Notes: a model not told the origin generated them from the sequence alone. 17,145 bases of DNA from Anaerolineaceae bacterium (GCA_009885445.1 VFKQ01000147.1:1-17145), one strand, 5' to 3'; positions 1 through 7,535 are shown, counted from the first letter of the stretch. Translations and numbers: made by a program.

Positions 1-2
1 CG

Positions 3-944
3 CCGCCCCCCACGGCCACCTACACCCCCGAGCCAACACTCATCCCCACCGTCACACCGCCCGAGCCGATTACCTGCACCGATGACAGTTGTCTGCTCGC
101 CTGCCTGACGCGCATCACTGAAGTGCTCGGCGAGCGCACCTTCGACCCCGTCAGCGAAGCCTTCGAGGATAACGAAAAACTCTACAAGATGGTCACCTAC
201 ACCGTCGAAGGCGAAGCAATTACGCGCCCCAGCGAAGGCTTTGTGCCCAAAGATTATCAGGTCTACCAAAAAGACACCGCCGCACACCAGCGCATCTGGA
301 ATTATTTCCGCGCCATCCTGCCGCCCGAGCAACGCGTGTGGATCTCCAACTTCCAGATCTTCAGCGACGGCGACAGCAACATCCTCGCCTACGTGCGCCC
401 TCTGCCAAACTCAGACAAGTGGATTCTCGCCGCCGACATTTTAGATTCCACCAACCCGCTCGACATGACCGAAACGCTCATCCACGAGTTTGGTCATTTG
501 CTCACGCTCAACGTGGATCAAGTGTCTCAAAACGACGACTTCGTTTTCAACGGCGAACAAAACACAGCCGCCTGCCTCAACACCTTCGCCAGCGGACAAG
601 GTTGCAGTAACCCAGATTCCTATATCAACCAGTTCTATCAACGCTACTGGAAAACAATATACAAAGAGTGGTTTGAAAACGTGGCCCTGCCCTCCGGTGA
701 CCGCCTCAACTTCAACCTCGTCGGCGCATTTTACGAACGCTATCGCGACCGCTTCGTCTCACCCTATTCAGCCTCGCACCCCGTCGAAGATATCGCCGAA
801 ACATTTTCCTTCTTTGTGCTCCATCCCAAACCGCGCGGCGACTCCATCGCCGACCAAAAAATACTTTTCTTCTACGAATACCCCGAACTCGTCAGCCTGC
901 GCAACTACACCATCCAGGGCATGTGCACCTACGCCGGAAATTAA
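3..944 (+). CDS. Secreted HExxH zinc-metallopeptidase-like protein, 5'-truncated
   Basis: The frame is open from the left edge, so the true start lies outside the window; the GTG at 123 is only an internal codon. The first visible residues form a Pro/Thr-rich linker followed by a Cys-containing segment (CTDDSCLLACLTR). The same layout occurs downstream of the signal peptide in the next gene. About 313 residues are visible. The core carries LIHEFGHLLTLN, an HExxH zinc-binding motif whose Glu is the expected catalytic base. About 100 residues later comes EDIAETF, where a Glu could be the third zinc ligand, as in gluzincin-type peptidases (inference). Paired Cys around CLNTF and GCSNPDSY suggest disulfides in an exported protein. 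It is a clear paralogue of the gene that begins 3 bases downstream. No specific peptidase family or substrate is recognised. Confidence 0.85.
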   Translation, partial: PPPTATYTPEPTLIPTVTPPEPITCTDDSCLLACLTRITEVLGERTFDPVSEAFEDNEKLYKMVTYTVEGEAITRPSEGFVPKDYQVYQKDTAAHQRIWNYFRAILPPEQRVWISNFQIFSDGDSNILAYVRPLPNSDKWILAADILDSTNPLDMTETLIHEFGHLLTLNVDQVSQNDDFVFNGEQNTAACLNTFASGQGCSNPDSYINQFYQRYWKTIYKEWFENVALPSGDRLNFNLVGAFYERYRDRFVSPYSASHPVEDIAETFSFFVLHPKPRGDSIADQKILFFYEYPELVSLRNYTIQGMCTYAGN

Positions 945-947
945 TTC

Positions 948-2000
948 GTGAAAAAGTTTTTGCAGATTTTCCTCCCACTCTTGCTGACCTCCTTCGCCTG
1001 CCGCGCCATGCAGACAGACGTCCGCCCGACAGATTCACTCGCGACTGAATCCGCTTCACAGTCCGCGCCCGAAGCGGGTGAGCCCACCTATACGCCGACT
1101 CCCCGCCCGACTCCGCATCCCATCACCTGCGCAGCCGACGCATGTCTCGACGCATGTCTCACGCGTATCAATCGCGCACTCGAGACTCAGCCCTTCGACC
1201 CACTCTCCGAAGCATACGCGGGCACAGGCGCAAATTTAAATCTGACAAATTATCCTGTCGTTGGCGGCGTGCTCGGGGAGGCCGATGACTTGTATGTGCC
1301 CTCAGATTTTCGCACCTACCAGGAAGACCGCGCCGCACATCAACGCATCTGGGAATATCTGCAAGGCCTGCTCCCGCCCGCGCAAATGAAATGGATCGAC
1401 AAATTTACGATCTTCACCGATGGACCAGGCAACTGGGCGGCGTGGGTTTCAGAAGGCCGCGATGATGACCGCTCGAACTGGACTCTCGCCATGGATGTAC
1501 TCGACTCGGAAAACCCTGAAACTCTCACCTACGTCCTCGCCCACGAGCTGGGGCATCTGGTCACAATGAATACAGATCAAGCCCCGCAAACTGACATTTA
1601 TCTGGGCTGGTATCAAAACGAAAAATTCTGCGCCACCTTTGCCAGCCCCATCGGCTGTAGTAATTCCGACTCTTACATCTATTCGTTTTACACCAGGTTC
1701 TGGGCAGACATTCTCACGGAGTGGCAGAACGACGTGGATCAAGTGCGCGTCAATTCGCCTGAAGAACACCGCGCGCTGGTGGATGCGTTTTACGAAAAAT
1801 ACCCAGAACAATTTGTAGACTATTACGCCGCCACCAATATGTATGAAGACATGGCCGAATCATTCATGTACTTTATGCTGAACCCGAAGCCCACCGGCAA
1901 AGACATCGGCGACCAAAAGATTCGTTTCTATTATGACTTTTCCGAAATGGTCGCCCTGCGCCAGCAATTTATTCAGGGCGTTTGTTCCTACGTTCAATAG
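948..2000 (+). CDS. Secreted/lipoprotein HExxH zinc-metallopeptidase-like protein, tandem paralogue
   Basis: 350 residues from a GTG start, 3 bases after the preceding stop. A weak GGAAA at 936-940 may serve as ribosome binding site, so the pair is probably cotranscribed. The N-terminus is a signal peptide (KK, then a Leu/Phe-rich stretch) ending at Cys18; SFAC is not a canonical lipobox, so lipidation is uncertain. Residues 25-60 are a Ser/Thr/Pro-rich linker. The domain from about residue 61 aligns throughout with the upstream protein: both have a YQxDxAAHQRIW motif and the same Cys pattern. LAHELGHLVTMN gives HExxH at 199-203, and the EDMAESF segment at 300-306 offers a Glu as possible third zinc ligand. 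All expected zinc-site residues are kept in both copies, so neither looks degenerate. An extracytoplasmic peptidase is inferred; the substrate is unknown. Confidence 0.88.
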   Translation: MKKFLQIFLPLLLTSFACRAMQTDVRPTDSLATESASQSAPEAGEPTYTPTPRPTPHPITCAADACLDACLTRINRALETQPFDPLSEAYAGTGANLNLTNYPVVGGVLGEADDLYVPSDFRTYQEDRAAHQRIWEYLQGLLPPAQMKWIDKFTIFTDGPGNWAAWVSEGRDDDRSNWTLAMDVLDSENPETLTYVLAHELGHLVTMNTDQAPQTDIYLGWYQNEKFCATFASPIGCSNSDSYIYSFYTRFWADILTEWQNDVDQVRVNSPEEHRALVDAFYEKYPEQFVDYYAATNMYEDMAESFMYFMLNPKPTGKDIGDQKIRFYYDFSEMVALRQQFIQGVCSYVQ

Positions 2001-2006
2001 TAAAAT
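2001..2006 (+). promoter_or_regulatory. Candidate -10 box (TAAAAT) for a leaderless methyltransferase mRNA
   Basis: TAAAAT directly follows the stop codon of the upstream gene and ends 7 bases before the ATG at 2014. No Shine-Dalgarno sequence is present. With the usual 6-7 base distance from -10 box to start site, transcription would begin at or next to the A of ATG. No convincing -35 box was seen. The same arrangement occurs at 7513-7518 and 15826-15831. Confidence 0.45.
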
Positions 2007-2013
2007 CGGCCCC

Positions 2014-2619
2014 ATGACAAACACAAACCAACGCCTCACGCGCGGCAAAGGGATGCTCGAACCCTGGCTCGCGCGCCAGCGCGCCCAGCGCGCCAACACC
2101 CTGATTCCCGCCGAGTTGCGCTCAGGGAGCATCCTCGATATCGGCTGTGGATCGTATCCCTACTTCCTTTCGCATACCGACTTCGAAAAAAAATTCGCCG
2201 TGGACCAACTGCCGCCCAGCGACGAAGGCAAACAGCTCGGCATTCAGTGGCACACATTAGATTTGAACACCACGCCCAAACTGCCCTTTGAAGATAATTT
2301 TTTCAACGTGGTCACTTTGCTGGCGGTGGTGGAGCATCTTAATCCCAACAGCATGGCCGCTCTTTTTCAAGAAGCCTATCGCGTCCTGCGCCCGGGCGGC
2401 GTGGCCATCATGACCACGCCCGCCGCCTGGTCTGATGGACTGCTTAAATTCATGGCGCGCATCAACCTGGTCAGCAAGGAGGAGATTCACGAACACGTCT
2501 TCGCCTACACTCTGCCTTTGCTGGGCTGGTATTTTGGGCGCGCCGGCTTTGAGATGACCAAGGTGAATTTCGGCTATTTTGAATTTGTCTTCAACATGTG
2601 GGCAGTGGCGCGCAAGTAA
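2014..2619 (+). CDS. Class I SAM-dependent methyltransferase (Methyltransf_11 type)
   Basis: 201 residues from the ATG at 2014. An in-frame ATG at 1933 would overlap the preceding gene by 68 bases and add residues without family character, so it was not chosen. Motif I is ILDIGCGSYPYF (residues 40-51), the SAM-binding loop. An acidic residue after FAVDQL (64) is the probable ribose ligand. VVTLLAVVEHLNP (99-111) and YRVLRPGGVAIMTTP (122-136) match motifs IV/post-I to V of the Rossmann-fold methyltransferases related to UbiE and Methyltransf_11. The C-terminal 50 residues are aromatic-rich. No transmembrane segment is seen. The methyl acceptor cannot be told from sequence; many such proteins act on small molecules or glycans. 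It lies just after the metallopeptidase pair, but its own -10 box suggests separate transcription. Confidence 0.88.
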   Translation: MTNTNQRLTRGKGMLEPWLARQRAQRANTLIPAELRSGSILDIGCGSYPYFLSHTDFEKKFAVDQLPPSDEGKQLGIQWHTLDLNTTPKLPFEDNFFNVVTLLAVVEHLNPNSMAALFQEAYRVLRPGGVAIMTTPAAWSDGLLKFMARINLVSKEEIHEHVFAYTLPLLGWYFGRAGFEMTKVNFGYFEFVFNMWAVARK

Positions 2620-2649
2620 ATTAATGGCTCTTCAGTTTTTAACGAGAAT

Positions 2650-2732
2650 CTTTTTTTCACCACAAAAGGTCACGAAGGTTTTCTGTTGAGTTTTTCCTTT
2701 GTGACTCTTTGTCTCCTTTGTGGTTGAAAAAG
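2650..2732. repeat. Imperfect inverted repeat of the CACAAAGG/CACGAAGG type
   Basis: The 117-bp gap between the methyltransferase and the phosphatase is largely filled by two imperfectly complementary arms. The left arm (about 2650-2679) has CACCACAAAAGGTCACGAAGG elements. The right arm (about 2695-2732) has CCTTTGTGACTC and TCCTTTGTGGTTG. Folded, they form a long interrupted stem. I recognise short CACAAAGG/CACGAAGG repeats of this kind from intergenic regions of environmental bacteria. No coding potential is seen. It may act as an RNA hairpin or terminator, or be a non-autonomous repeat. Confidence 0.6.
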
Positions 2733-2736
2733 AATT

Positions 2737-3270
2737 ATGACCATCCCCCCGCTCCCCATCCCCGAATCCTACTGGGTCGTCCCCGCGCGATTCTTAACCA
2801 GCGAGTACCCGGGCGCCTACAGCGCAGACAAAACCGCGCGCCGCATCGACGCCTTCCTCGAAGCGGGCATAGACACCTTCATTGACCTCACCCGACCCTC
2901 TGAATTAGAAACTTACCTGCCCGTCTTAAATGAACGTGCAGGTTACTATAGCCGCGAAGCGCGCTACTTCAATTTTCCGATTCGTGACCACGATGTGCCC
3001 TCGCCCGCGCAGATGAGCCTTATCCTCGACCGCCTGGACGCATTGCTCGCCGAAGGGCGCAACATCTGCGTCCACTGCTGGGGCGGCGTGGGACGCACCG
3101 GCATAGTCGTCGGCTGTTATCTTGTGCGTCATGGTCACACGCCCACAGACGCATTAGCTCAGATCGCGGAATGGTGGCGCACCGATCCGCGCCGCAGGTT
3201 TTATCCAGGCTCACCCGAAACCGAGCGCCAGGTGCAGTTTATTTTAAATTGGAGCAATGTCGCTCGATAA
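2737..3270 (+). CDS. Cys-based protein tyrosine/dual-specificity phosphatase
   Basis: 177 residues, cytoplasmic (no signal or membrane segment). The signature VHCWGGVGRTG (residues 112-122) is a C(x)5R phosphatase loop with nucleophile Cys114 and phosphate-binding Arg120. A candidate general acid lies in RDHDVPSP (Asp84 or Asp86), about 30 residues before the Cys, as usual for this fold. The N-terminal SYWVVPARFLTSEYPGA resembles compact bacterial dual-specificity-like phosphatases, some of which sit near ADP-ribosylglycohydrolases; no such partner is visible here. Chemistry: hydrolysis of phosphoester through a phospho-cysteine; the substrate (phosphoprotein or small molecule) is not determined. 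The start is preceded by the repeat described above and has no clear Shine-Dalgarno sequence. Confidence 0.88.
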   Translation: MTIPPLPIPESYWVVPARFLTSEYPGAYSADKTARRIDAFLEAGIDTFIDLTRPSELETYLPVLNERAGYYSREARYFNFPIRDHDVPSPAQMSLILDRLDALLAEGRNICVHCWGGVGRTGIVVGCYLVRHGHTPTDALAQIAEWWRTDPRRRFYPGSPETERQVQFILNWSNVAR

Positions 3271-3296
3271 AACATTCGATTATTCCACATGATCGC

Positions 3297-3302
3297 TAGG
3301 AG
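3297..3302 (+). promoter_or_regulatory. Shine-Dalgarno TAGGAG for the 3311 lipoprotein
   Basis: TAGGAG followed by 8 bases, mostly T, and then the ATG at 3311. This fixes the lipoprotein start and is one of the clear ribosome binding sites in the window. Confidence 0.7.
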
Positions 3303-3310
3303 TTTTTTGT

Positions 3311-4273
3311 ATGAATATCAATCCGCATCTGCGTAAGCTGATATTGGCGGCGCTCAGCCTCCCCTTAATTGCCTGCATGGCCGTTTCTGGCCTGATTGCC
3401 ACTGCCACACCCAGCCCAATTCCACTGACCTCGACAGCCACAACCAAGCCAACCCGAACACCCAAGCCCACAGCAACGATTACGTCCACACCATTTTATA
3501 AAGTTGAACCAGCCAGAGCGCCTGTCAGCGTGGCTGCAGGCGGTTTCAAATTTGTACCAGTCAAAGGGTATGATGTCGAAGAGAGCAACGGCGGCGCCTT
3601 TTTGCAAAGCGACGATGAAATGGTCATCATCTTGCTGGAAGCCTACGCCCCATCTAGCGGAATTAGCCTCAAGCGCCTGATGGGATTTGTACTTAATAAC
3701 CTTGAGCAGAGGTATAAGAGCTTCAGCGCCACCGATCCCATCACTACTGAAGTTGGCGATGTCAAAAATATCAGTATAGATTTCACAGGCGAAGAAGATC
3801 ACGACCCCATCGCCGGGCGGGTAACAATTTACGAGCCTTTAAATGGAAAACTCGTCTATCTGACGGTACTCGCTAAAGATGATCAGCGCTGGGAACGCGA
3901 GGGTCAAAAAGCCTACGAACAAGTGGCTGGCAGTTTATCCTTCCTTCCCATCGAACCCTGGCAGGCTTGCCCAATTCACACCAACCCAGGTTATGGCACG
4001 TCAGCAGATTACCCCATCCGCATTGGAGGTGGCCTTGCCCAGGGCGCCCCCCGCACCCGCGACTATCTGGACGCACTGCTCGGCCCACGCGGTGAGCTAG
4101 TTGAATATTTTCACAGCGGCAACGCCGAAGCCAACGGGAAAACCCTGGATGAATACACAATTATTTACGAGTCAACCTTCAGGAAACTTTATTTCGATAT
4201 TTATGAATACGATAGTCTACGCGCCCCCTTAGGCATGCAATGTTCTGCGCGTCTGCCCGCCGCTGTGCGCTGA
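3311..4273 (+). CDS. Lipoprotein with Thr/Pro linker and two-part extracytoplasmic region
   Basis: 320 residues. The signal peptide has a basic N-region (HLRK), a Leu/Ala core and a good lipobox LIAC, with Cys22 the expected lipidated residue. Residues 32-62 are a low-complexity Thr/Pro/Ser linker that would lift the rest off the membrane. Residues about 76-210 begin GGFKFVPVKGYDVE, a layout resembling the PsbP-like domain in many bacterial lipoproteins (weak inference). The C-terminal block from Cys220 (CPIHTNPGYG, then YPIRIGGG, LDALLGPRGE, TLDEYTIIYE and a final Cys near 312) looks like a separate small domain, possibly closed by a disulfide. I know no experimentally defined function. It lies directly upstream of signal peptidase I, but a promoter-like box between them suggests the peptidase can be transcribed on its own. 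Confidence 0.8.
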   Translation: MNINPHLRKLILAALSLPLIACMAVSGLIATATPSPIPLTSTATTKPTRTPKPTATITSTPFYKVEPARAPVSVAAGGFKFVPVKGYDVEESNGGAFLQSDDEMVIILLEAYAPSSGISLKRLMGFVLNNLEQRYKSFSATDPITTEVGDVKNISIDFTGEEDHDPIAGRVTIYEPLNGKLVYLTVLAKDDQRWEREGQKAYEQVAGSLSFLPIEPWQACPIHTNPGYGTSADYPIRIGGGLAQGAPRTRDYLDALLGPRGELVEYFHSGNAEANGKTLDEYTIIYESTFRKLYFDIYEYDSLRAPLGMQCSARLPAAVR

Positions 4274-4295
4274 AAAAATTCCCCATTACCCCTGC

Positions 4296-4304
4296 TGATA
4301 TAAT
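4296..4304 (+). promoter_or_regulatory. Extended -10 promoter (TGATATAAT) for signal peptidase I
   Basis: A perfect TGnTATAAT extended -10 element lies 23 bases after the lipoprotein stop. Transcription would start near 4311, just before a GGAG at 4315-4318 and the TTG at 4324, giving a leader of about 13 bases. No -35 is recognisable, which is acceptable for extended -10 promoters. Confidence 0.6.
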
Positions 4305-4314
4305 CCCTGCCCAC

Positions 4315-4318
4315 GGAG
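4315..4318 (+). promoter_or_regulatory. Shine-Dalgarno GGAG that decides the lepB start
   Basis: GGAG stands 5 bases before the TTG at 4324. The competing ATG at 4240 lies inside the end of the lipoprotein gene, upstream of the TATAAT box, and has no such site. Confidence 0.5.
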
Positions 4319-4323
4319 ACAGT

Positions 4324-4947
4324 TTGGAAAATATAGAACCCATCGTAGAACCTTCAGCCACTCCAGAAGAGGAGTGGTTGAATTTAAAACAATTCCTGTA
4401 TGAGCTTTTGCAAACCATTGCCCTGGCCGTTTTGCTGTACCTGGCCATCAACGCCATGTCGGCCCGCGTCCGCGTAGACGGCTCAAGCATGCAACCCACC
4501 CTGCAAAACGGCGAGTATGTGTTGGTCAGCAAAATATCATACAAATTGAGTCAACCACAATACGGCGATATCATCGTTTTCAAATTCCCCGGCGAAACCC
4601 CCGAGCAAGATTTGATCAAACGCATCATCGGAGTCCCCGGCGACATTGTTGACGCAGTCAACGGCGTCATAAAGGTCAACGGCATTCCGCTCACTGAACC
4701 CTACACCGCCGAAGCGCCCTTCTACAATAATCACTGGGAAGTGCCCGAGGGCATGCTCTTCGTGCTCGGCGACAATCGCAACGACTCCTCCGACTCACAT
4801 GCCTGGGGCTTCCTGCCCATTGAAAACGTCATCGGCAAGGCCATCGTCATCTACTGGCCGCCCAGGGAATGGAAGTTGATCAACCACGTGGAAATGCAAA
4901 CGCAACTTTCTGAACCCGTCGCCACCGCCACGTCGCAATATAAATGA
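4324..4947 (+). CDS. lepB: Signal peptidase I
   Basis: 207 residues from the TTG at 4324; an in-frame ATG at 4240 would give 235 residues. The enzyme cleaves signal peptides from proteins exported by Sec or Tat, on the outer face of the cytoplasmic membrane. A single N-terminal membrane anchor spans about residues 24-45 (LYELLQTIALAVLLYLAINA). Box B contains GSSMQPTL with the catalytic Ser (Ser55). Box D has DLIKRIIGVPGD with the general-base Lys (Lys99). Box E is GDNRNDSSDSHAWG. All catalytic features of the S26A family are present. Its own extended -10 box and ribosome binding site support the TTG start. The following acyltransferase begins 10 bases after its stop, so the two may be cotranscribed. 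The start site is less sure than the function. Confidence 0.93.
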   Translation: MENIEPIVEPSATPEEEWLNLKQFLYELLQTIALAVLLYLAINAMSARVRVDGSSMQPTLQNGEYVLVSKISYKLSQPQYGDIIVFKFPGETPEQDLIKRIIGVPGDIVDAVNGVIKVNGIPLTEPYTAEAPFYNNHWEVPEGMLFVLGDNRNDSSDSHAWGFLPIENVIGKAIVIYWPPREWKLINHVEMQTQLSEPVATATSQYK

Positions 4948-4957
4948 AAGCGTCATA

Positions 4958-6115
4958 ATGTCCCGCATCAAAGGCCTGGATTCGCTGCGCGCCATTGGAT
5001 TCCTGCTTGTATTTCTTGTTCACATGCAGTACATCAACTTCGGCTGGGTCATGCAAATCTTTTTTGTCCTTTCAGGATTCCTAATCACAGGAATTCTGGT
5101 GGATATGCGGCGCGACCTGTCTGGCAGGGATTTCTTCGTTAAATTCTATGGGCGCAGGTTTCTGCGCATCTTTCCCCTCTATTATTTCTACCTGCTCCTG
5201 GCTGTGCTGGCAACACTTGTACTCGCCAGATTTGGATTTGGGGGCTTGCGCGGAAAGATTGATCTGCTTTTCTCCCTGCTACCCTCCGCTCTGCTTTACC
5301 TCTACAATTTCTTCACCTTAACCGCGCGGGATGTCTTTCCGATTACCCATCACTTGTGGTCGTTGTGTGTGGAGGAACAGTTCTATCTCATCTGGCCTGT
5401 GCTGATTTTTATCACCCGCGAGAAAAACTACAACAAGCTTTTTATTTCGGCCATTGCACTCGGCCTCATTTTCCGCGTTCTCTTTGCGCTGGCAAACCAT
5501 GCAGGCTACCTGCCCGCATTTTCCGAAGGGCCTGCGCGCGCCATCTTTGTCTTGCCATTTTCACACCTCGACGCCTTCGGGCTAGGCGCCTATATTTCAC
5601 AAAACAAAATCACAAACTCCAGCCGTCAATTCGGATTGCTCAGCCTGCTATTACCACTCATCGGTTTGCTTTACAATTTTCTTGTGTTGGGGCAATTCAC
5701 CAATGTAAGCAGTCTGGGCTACCCCTACCTGATGGAATATGGATATCAATATACATGGGGATACAGCGTCGCGAACTATTGGGCCGCCGTGCTGATTGAC
5801 GCCATCGCAAAGGAAGGCCTCTTCGAGCGATTCCTGTCGTTCAAGCCTCTGATCTACCTCGGCAAAATTTCATACGGCATGTATGTTTACCATTTGGGCG
5901 TCGTCTGGTTAATGTATCGGGTGCTGGTCGCAACCGTTCCCGACCCGAGCGAAGCGGTCATCTTCGCCACTGCTATTTTGCAGCTCACGGTCACCATCAT
6001 CCTGGCCTCCATCAGTTATCGCTATTTTGAAATGCCCCTGCTGAATCTAAAAAACAAATATTTCCGCATCGCAGGCGACCCGCCCTATCTTCCCGCGCAA
6101 CACGCTCAAAGTTGA
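4958..6115 (+). CDS. Membrane acyltransferase, acyltransferase-3 (OafA/NolL-like) family
   Basis: 385 residues with about ten hydrophobic segments spread along the chain, as expected for acyltransferase-3 (AT3) integral membrane proteins that move acyl groups onto extracytoplasmic glycans. The N-terminal hallmark KGLDSLRAIGFLLVFLVH holds the conserved His (His22). GRRFLRIFPLYY (65-76) gives the RxxR-type motif, and HHLWSLCVEEQFYLIWP is the family's mid-protein signature. No SGNH hydrolase domain is fused at the C-terminus, so transfer may be completed by the membrane domain alone or with another partner. The acceptor is unknown; cell-envelope polysaccharide or lipid is likely. The start follows the lepB stop by 10 bases with only a weak GAAAG. 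Its last 10 bases overlap the end of the convergent minus-strand gene. Confidence 0.9.
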   Translation: MSRIKGLDSLRAIGFLLVFLVHMQYINFGWVMQIFFVLSGFLITGILVDMRRDLSGRDFFVKFYGRRFLRIFPLYYFYLLLAVLATLVLARFGFGGLRGKIDLLFSLLPSALLYLYNFFTLTARDVFPITHHLWSLCVEEQFYLIWPVLIFITREKNYNKLFISAIALGLIFRVLFALANHAGYLPAFSEGPARAIFVLPFSHLDAFGLGAYISQNKITNSSRQFGLLSLLLPLIGLLYNFLVLGQFTNVSSLGYPYLMEYGYQYTWGYSVANYWAAVLIDAIAKEGLFERFLSFKPLIYLGKISYGMYVYHLGVVWLMYRVLVATVPDPSEAVIFATAILQLTVTIILASISYRYFEMPLLNLKNKYFRIAGDPPYLPAQHAQS

Positions 6116-7506
6116 ATTAAATTATTGCCGCTCAACACTGGAAACCCATTCATCTTCCATTGCGTAATCCCGCCCTCCACCTGAATCACATTTAAATATC
6201 CACGCCGCTTCAAAACCGAAATTGCGATCATCGAACGGTTTCCGCTCGCGCATTGAATCGCCAGCGGCGCATCCTGCGCGAAGGGCAGTTCGTCCCACGC
6301 CACACGCCCGCCCTCAAAGTGGGTCGCGCCTGCGATGTGCCCATCCTCCCATTCAGAAAGGCGGCGCACATCCACCAATGTCACCTCATCGATTCGTTCA
6401 CGCAATTCTTTCGCGCTCATACTCCGCACAATCTCAACTGGATATTCCCGCGCCCACGACTCAATGGCTCCTTCGAGATAACCAAGCACGTCATCGTAGC
6501 CAATGCGGATTAACTGCCGCATCACCTCCGCCCTCTCAGCGGGCGACTCACCGAGGAGCACGATTCTGCTCCCAAACGGAATCACCCAACCCGCCCAGAC
6601 GACGAGCGGCGCGTCGACGCGGATGCCATATGCGCCCGGGATATGTCCCGCGCCAAATTTTTTCTGGTGACGCACATCCAGCACCACAACCCCCTCGTCC
6701 ATCAACGCCTTAACTTCCGCCGCGCCAAGCGGTTTCAAAATGGGCACGCCGCCCAAAATCTTTGCCCCTCGTTGATTGATGGCGCGCATATATTTGTAAT
6801 ATGTCGGGTACGCGGGCAGTCCCTGCTGTGAACGCTTGAAAAATTCCTCTTCGCTCATCGCTTGCGCCAGCGGATTCAATTTGCGTTCACGCCCGATCGT
6901 CGTCGTGCGTTCGGAGGAGGCTGGCGCAACACAAAACGATCCCGCACCGTGCGTGGGAAAAACATTCACTTCATCCGGCAGTTTCAACAGTTTGTCGTGA
7001 ATGGTGTGATACAGCTCATGCGCCAGCCCATGTGTGTGCTCGTGCCCGAGCAAATCCGTGCGCGCCGCGCCGCCGACGATTAACGCGCCGCCGCTGAACA
7101 GCGCCGAGGGAGTCTTCCCGTCCGCTTCAACGACGAGGAATGAAATATGCTCGTGCGAATGGCCGGGCGTTGTCATCACGCGGATTTGGAACGCGCCCAT
7201 GTCAATCACGCTCGAGTCGTCGAGCGGCGCATGCTCGAAACCCAGCCCCGCCGTGGCGCTCGCGCCGATTAGTGCGCCCGTCTGTGCCGCGAGTTCGCGG
7301 TTGCCCGAGATGAAGTCTGCGTGCAGGTGTGTGTCGAGCACATGCGTCAGCGTGAGTCCGCGCTCGGAGGCGGCGGCCACATAACGGTCCACATCACGAA
7401 GCGGGTCAATCAACACGGCGCGCTTGGTGTCGTGCGATCCAATCAGGTAGGCCGAGTTGCCGAGTCCAGAATCCACAAAAGGTTCGATGAAATAGGGGCT
7501 GTCCAT
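6106..7506 (-). CDS. CstB-like persulfide dioxygenase: metallo-beta-lactamase fold plus two rhodanese domains
   Basis: 466 residues. The N-terminal MBL-fold domain (about 1-255) has THLHADF (His60, His62, Asp64), TPGHSHEH (His116), GGAARTDL (Asp151) and PTHG (His186). By analogy with ETHE1-type persulfide dioxygenases, His60, His116 and Asp151 would hold a single Fe(II). Rhodanese domain 1 (about 260-355) has LDVRHQKKFGAGHIPGA, but its active loop reads VLLGESP with Gly319 where a Cys would be, so it should be catalytically dead. Rhodanese domain 2 (about 365-460) has QCASGNRS with Cys419, a complete loop. PDO, pseudo-rhodanese, active rhodanese is the order in Staphylococcus CstB, which oxidises persulfides to thiosulfate. 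The start is the ATG at 7506 with a TATAAT box 6 bases upstream and no Shine-Dalgarno. The open frame extends upstream across deoC antisense, but that part is not credible protein. Confidence 0.9.
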   Translation of the reverse strand: MDSPYFIEPFVDSGLGNSAYLIGSHDTKRAVLIDPLRDVDRYVAAASERGLTLTHVLDTHLHADFISGNRELAAQTGALIGASATAGLGFEHAPLDDSSVIDMGAFQIRVMTTPGHSHEHISFLVVEADGKTPSALFSGGALIVGGAARTDLLGHEHTHGLAHELYHTIHDKLLKLPDEVNVFPTHGAGSFCVAPASSERTTTIGRERKLNPLAQAMSEEEFFKRSQQGLPAYPTYYKYMRAINQRGAKILGGVPILKPLGAAEVKALMDEGVVVLDVRHQKKFGAGHIPGAYGIRVDAPLVVWAGWVIPFGSRIVLLGESPAERAEVMRQLIRIGYDDVLGYLEGAIESWAREYPVEIVRSMSAKELRERIDEVTLVDVRRLSEWEDGHIAGATHFEGGRVAWDELPFAQDAPLAIQCASGNRSMIAISVLKRRGYLNVIQVEGGITQWKMNGFPVLSGNNLIQL

Positions 7507-7512
7507 CAGGTG

Positions 7513-7518
7513 ATTATA
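7513..7518 (-). promoter_or_regulatory. TATAAT box for a leaderless persulfide dioxygenase mRNA
   Basis: On the minus strand TATAAT occupies 7518 to 7513 and is followed by CACCTG and then the ATG at 7506. The distance of 6 bases puts the expected transcription start on the start codon. ATTATAAT here is palindromic, so the box also reads on the plus strand. Confidence 0.55.
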
Positions 7519-7535
7519 ATGCGTTGCTGAAGTTG

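Noticed and set aside
338..951. Overlapping plus-strand frames in the first metallopeptidase gene.
   Set aside because: They have no homologous counterpart in the paralogue at the protein level, whereas the chosen frame aligns along its full length with the next gene.
1933..2013. Upstream ATG start for the methyltransferase.
   Set aside because: The added 27 residues are encoded inside the previous gene and are not methyltransferase-like; the -10-like box before 2014 favours the later start.
4240..4323. Upstream ATG start for signal peptidase I.
   Set aside because: It overlaps the lipoprotein gene by 34 bases, lies before the extended -10 box, has no ribosome binding site, and adds 28 residues unlike the family.
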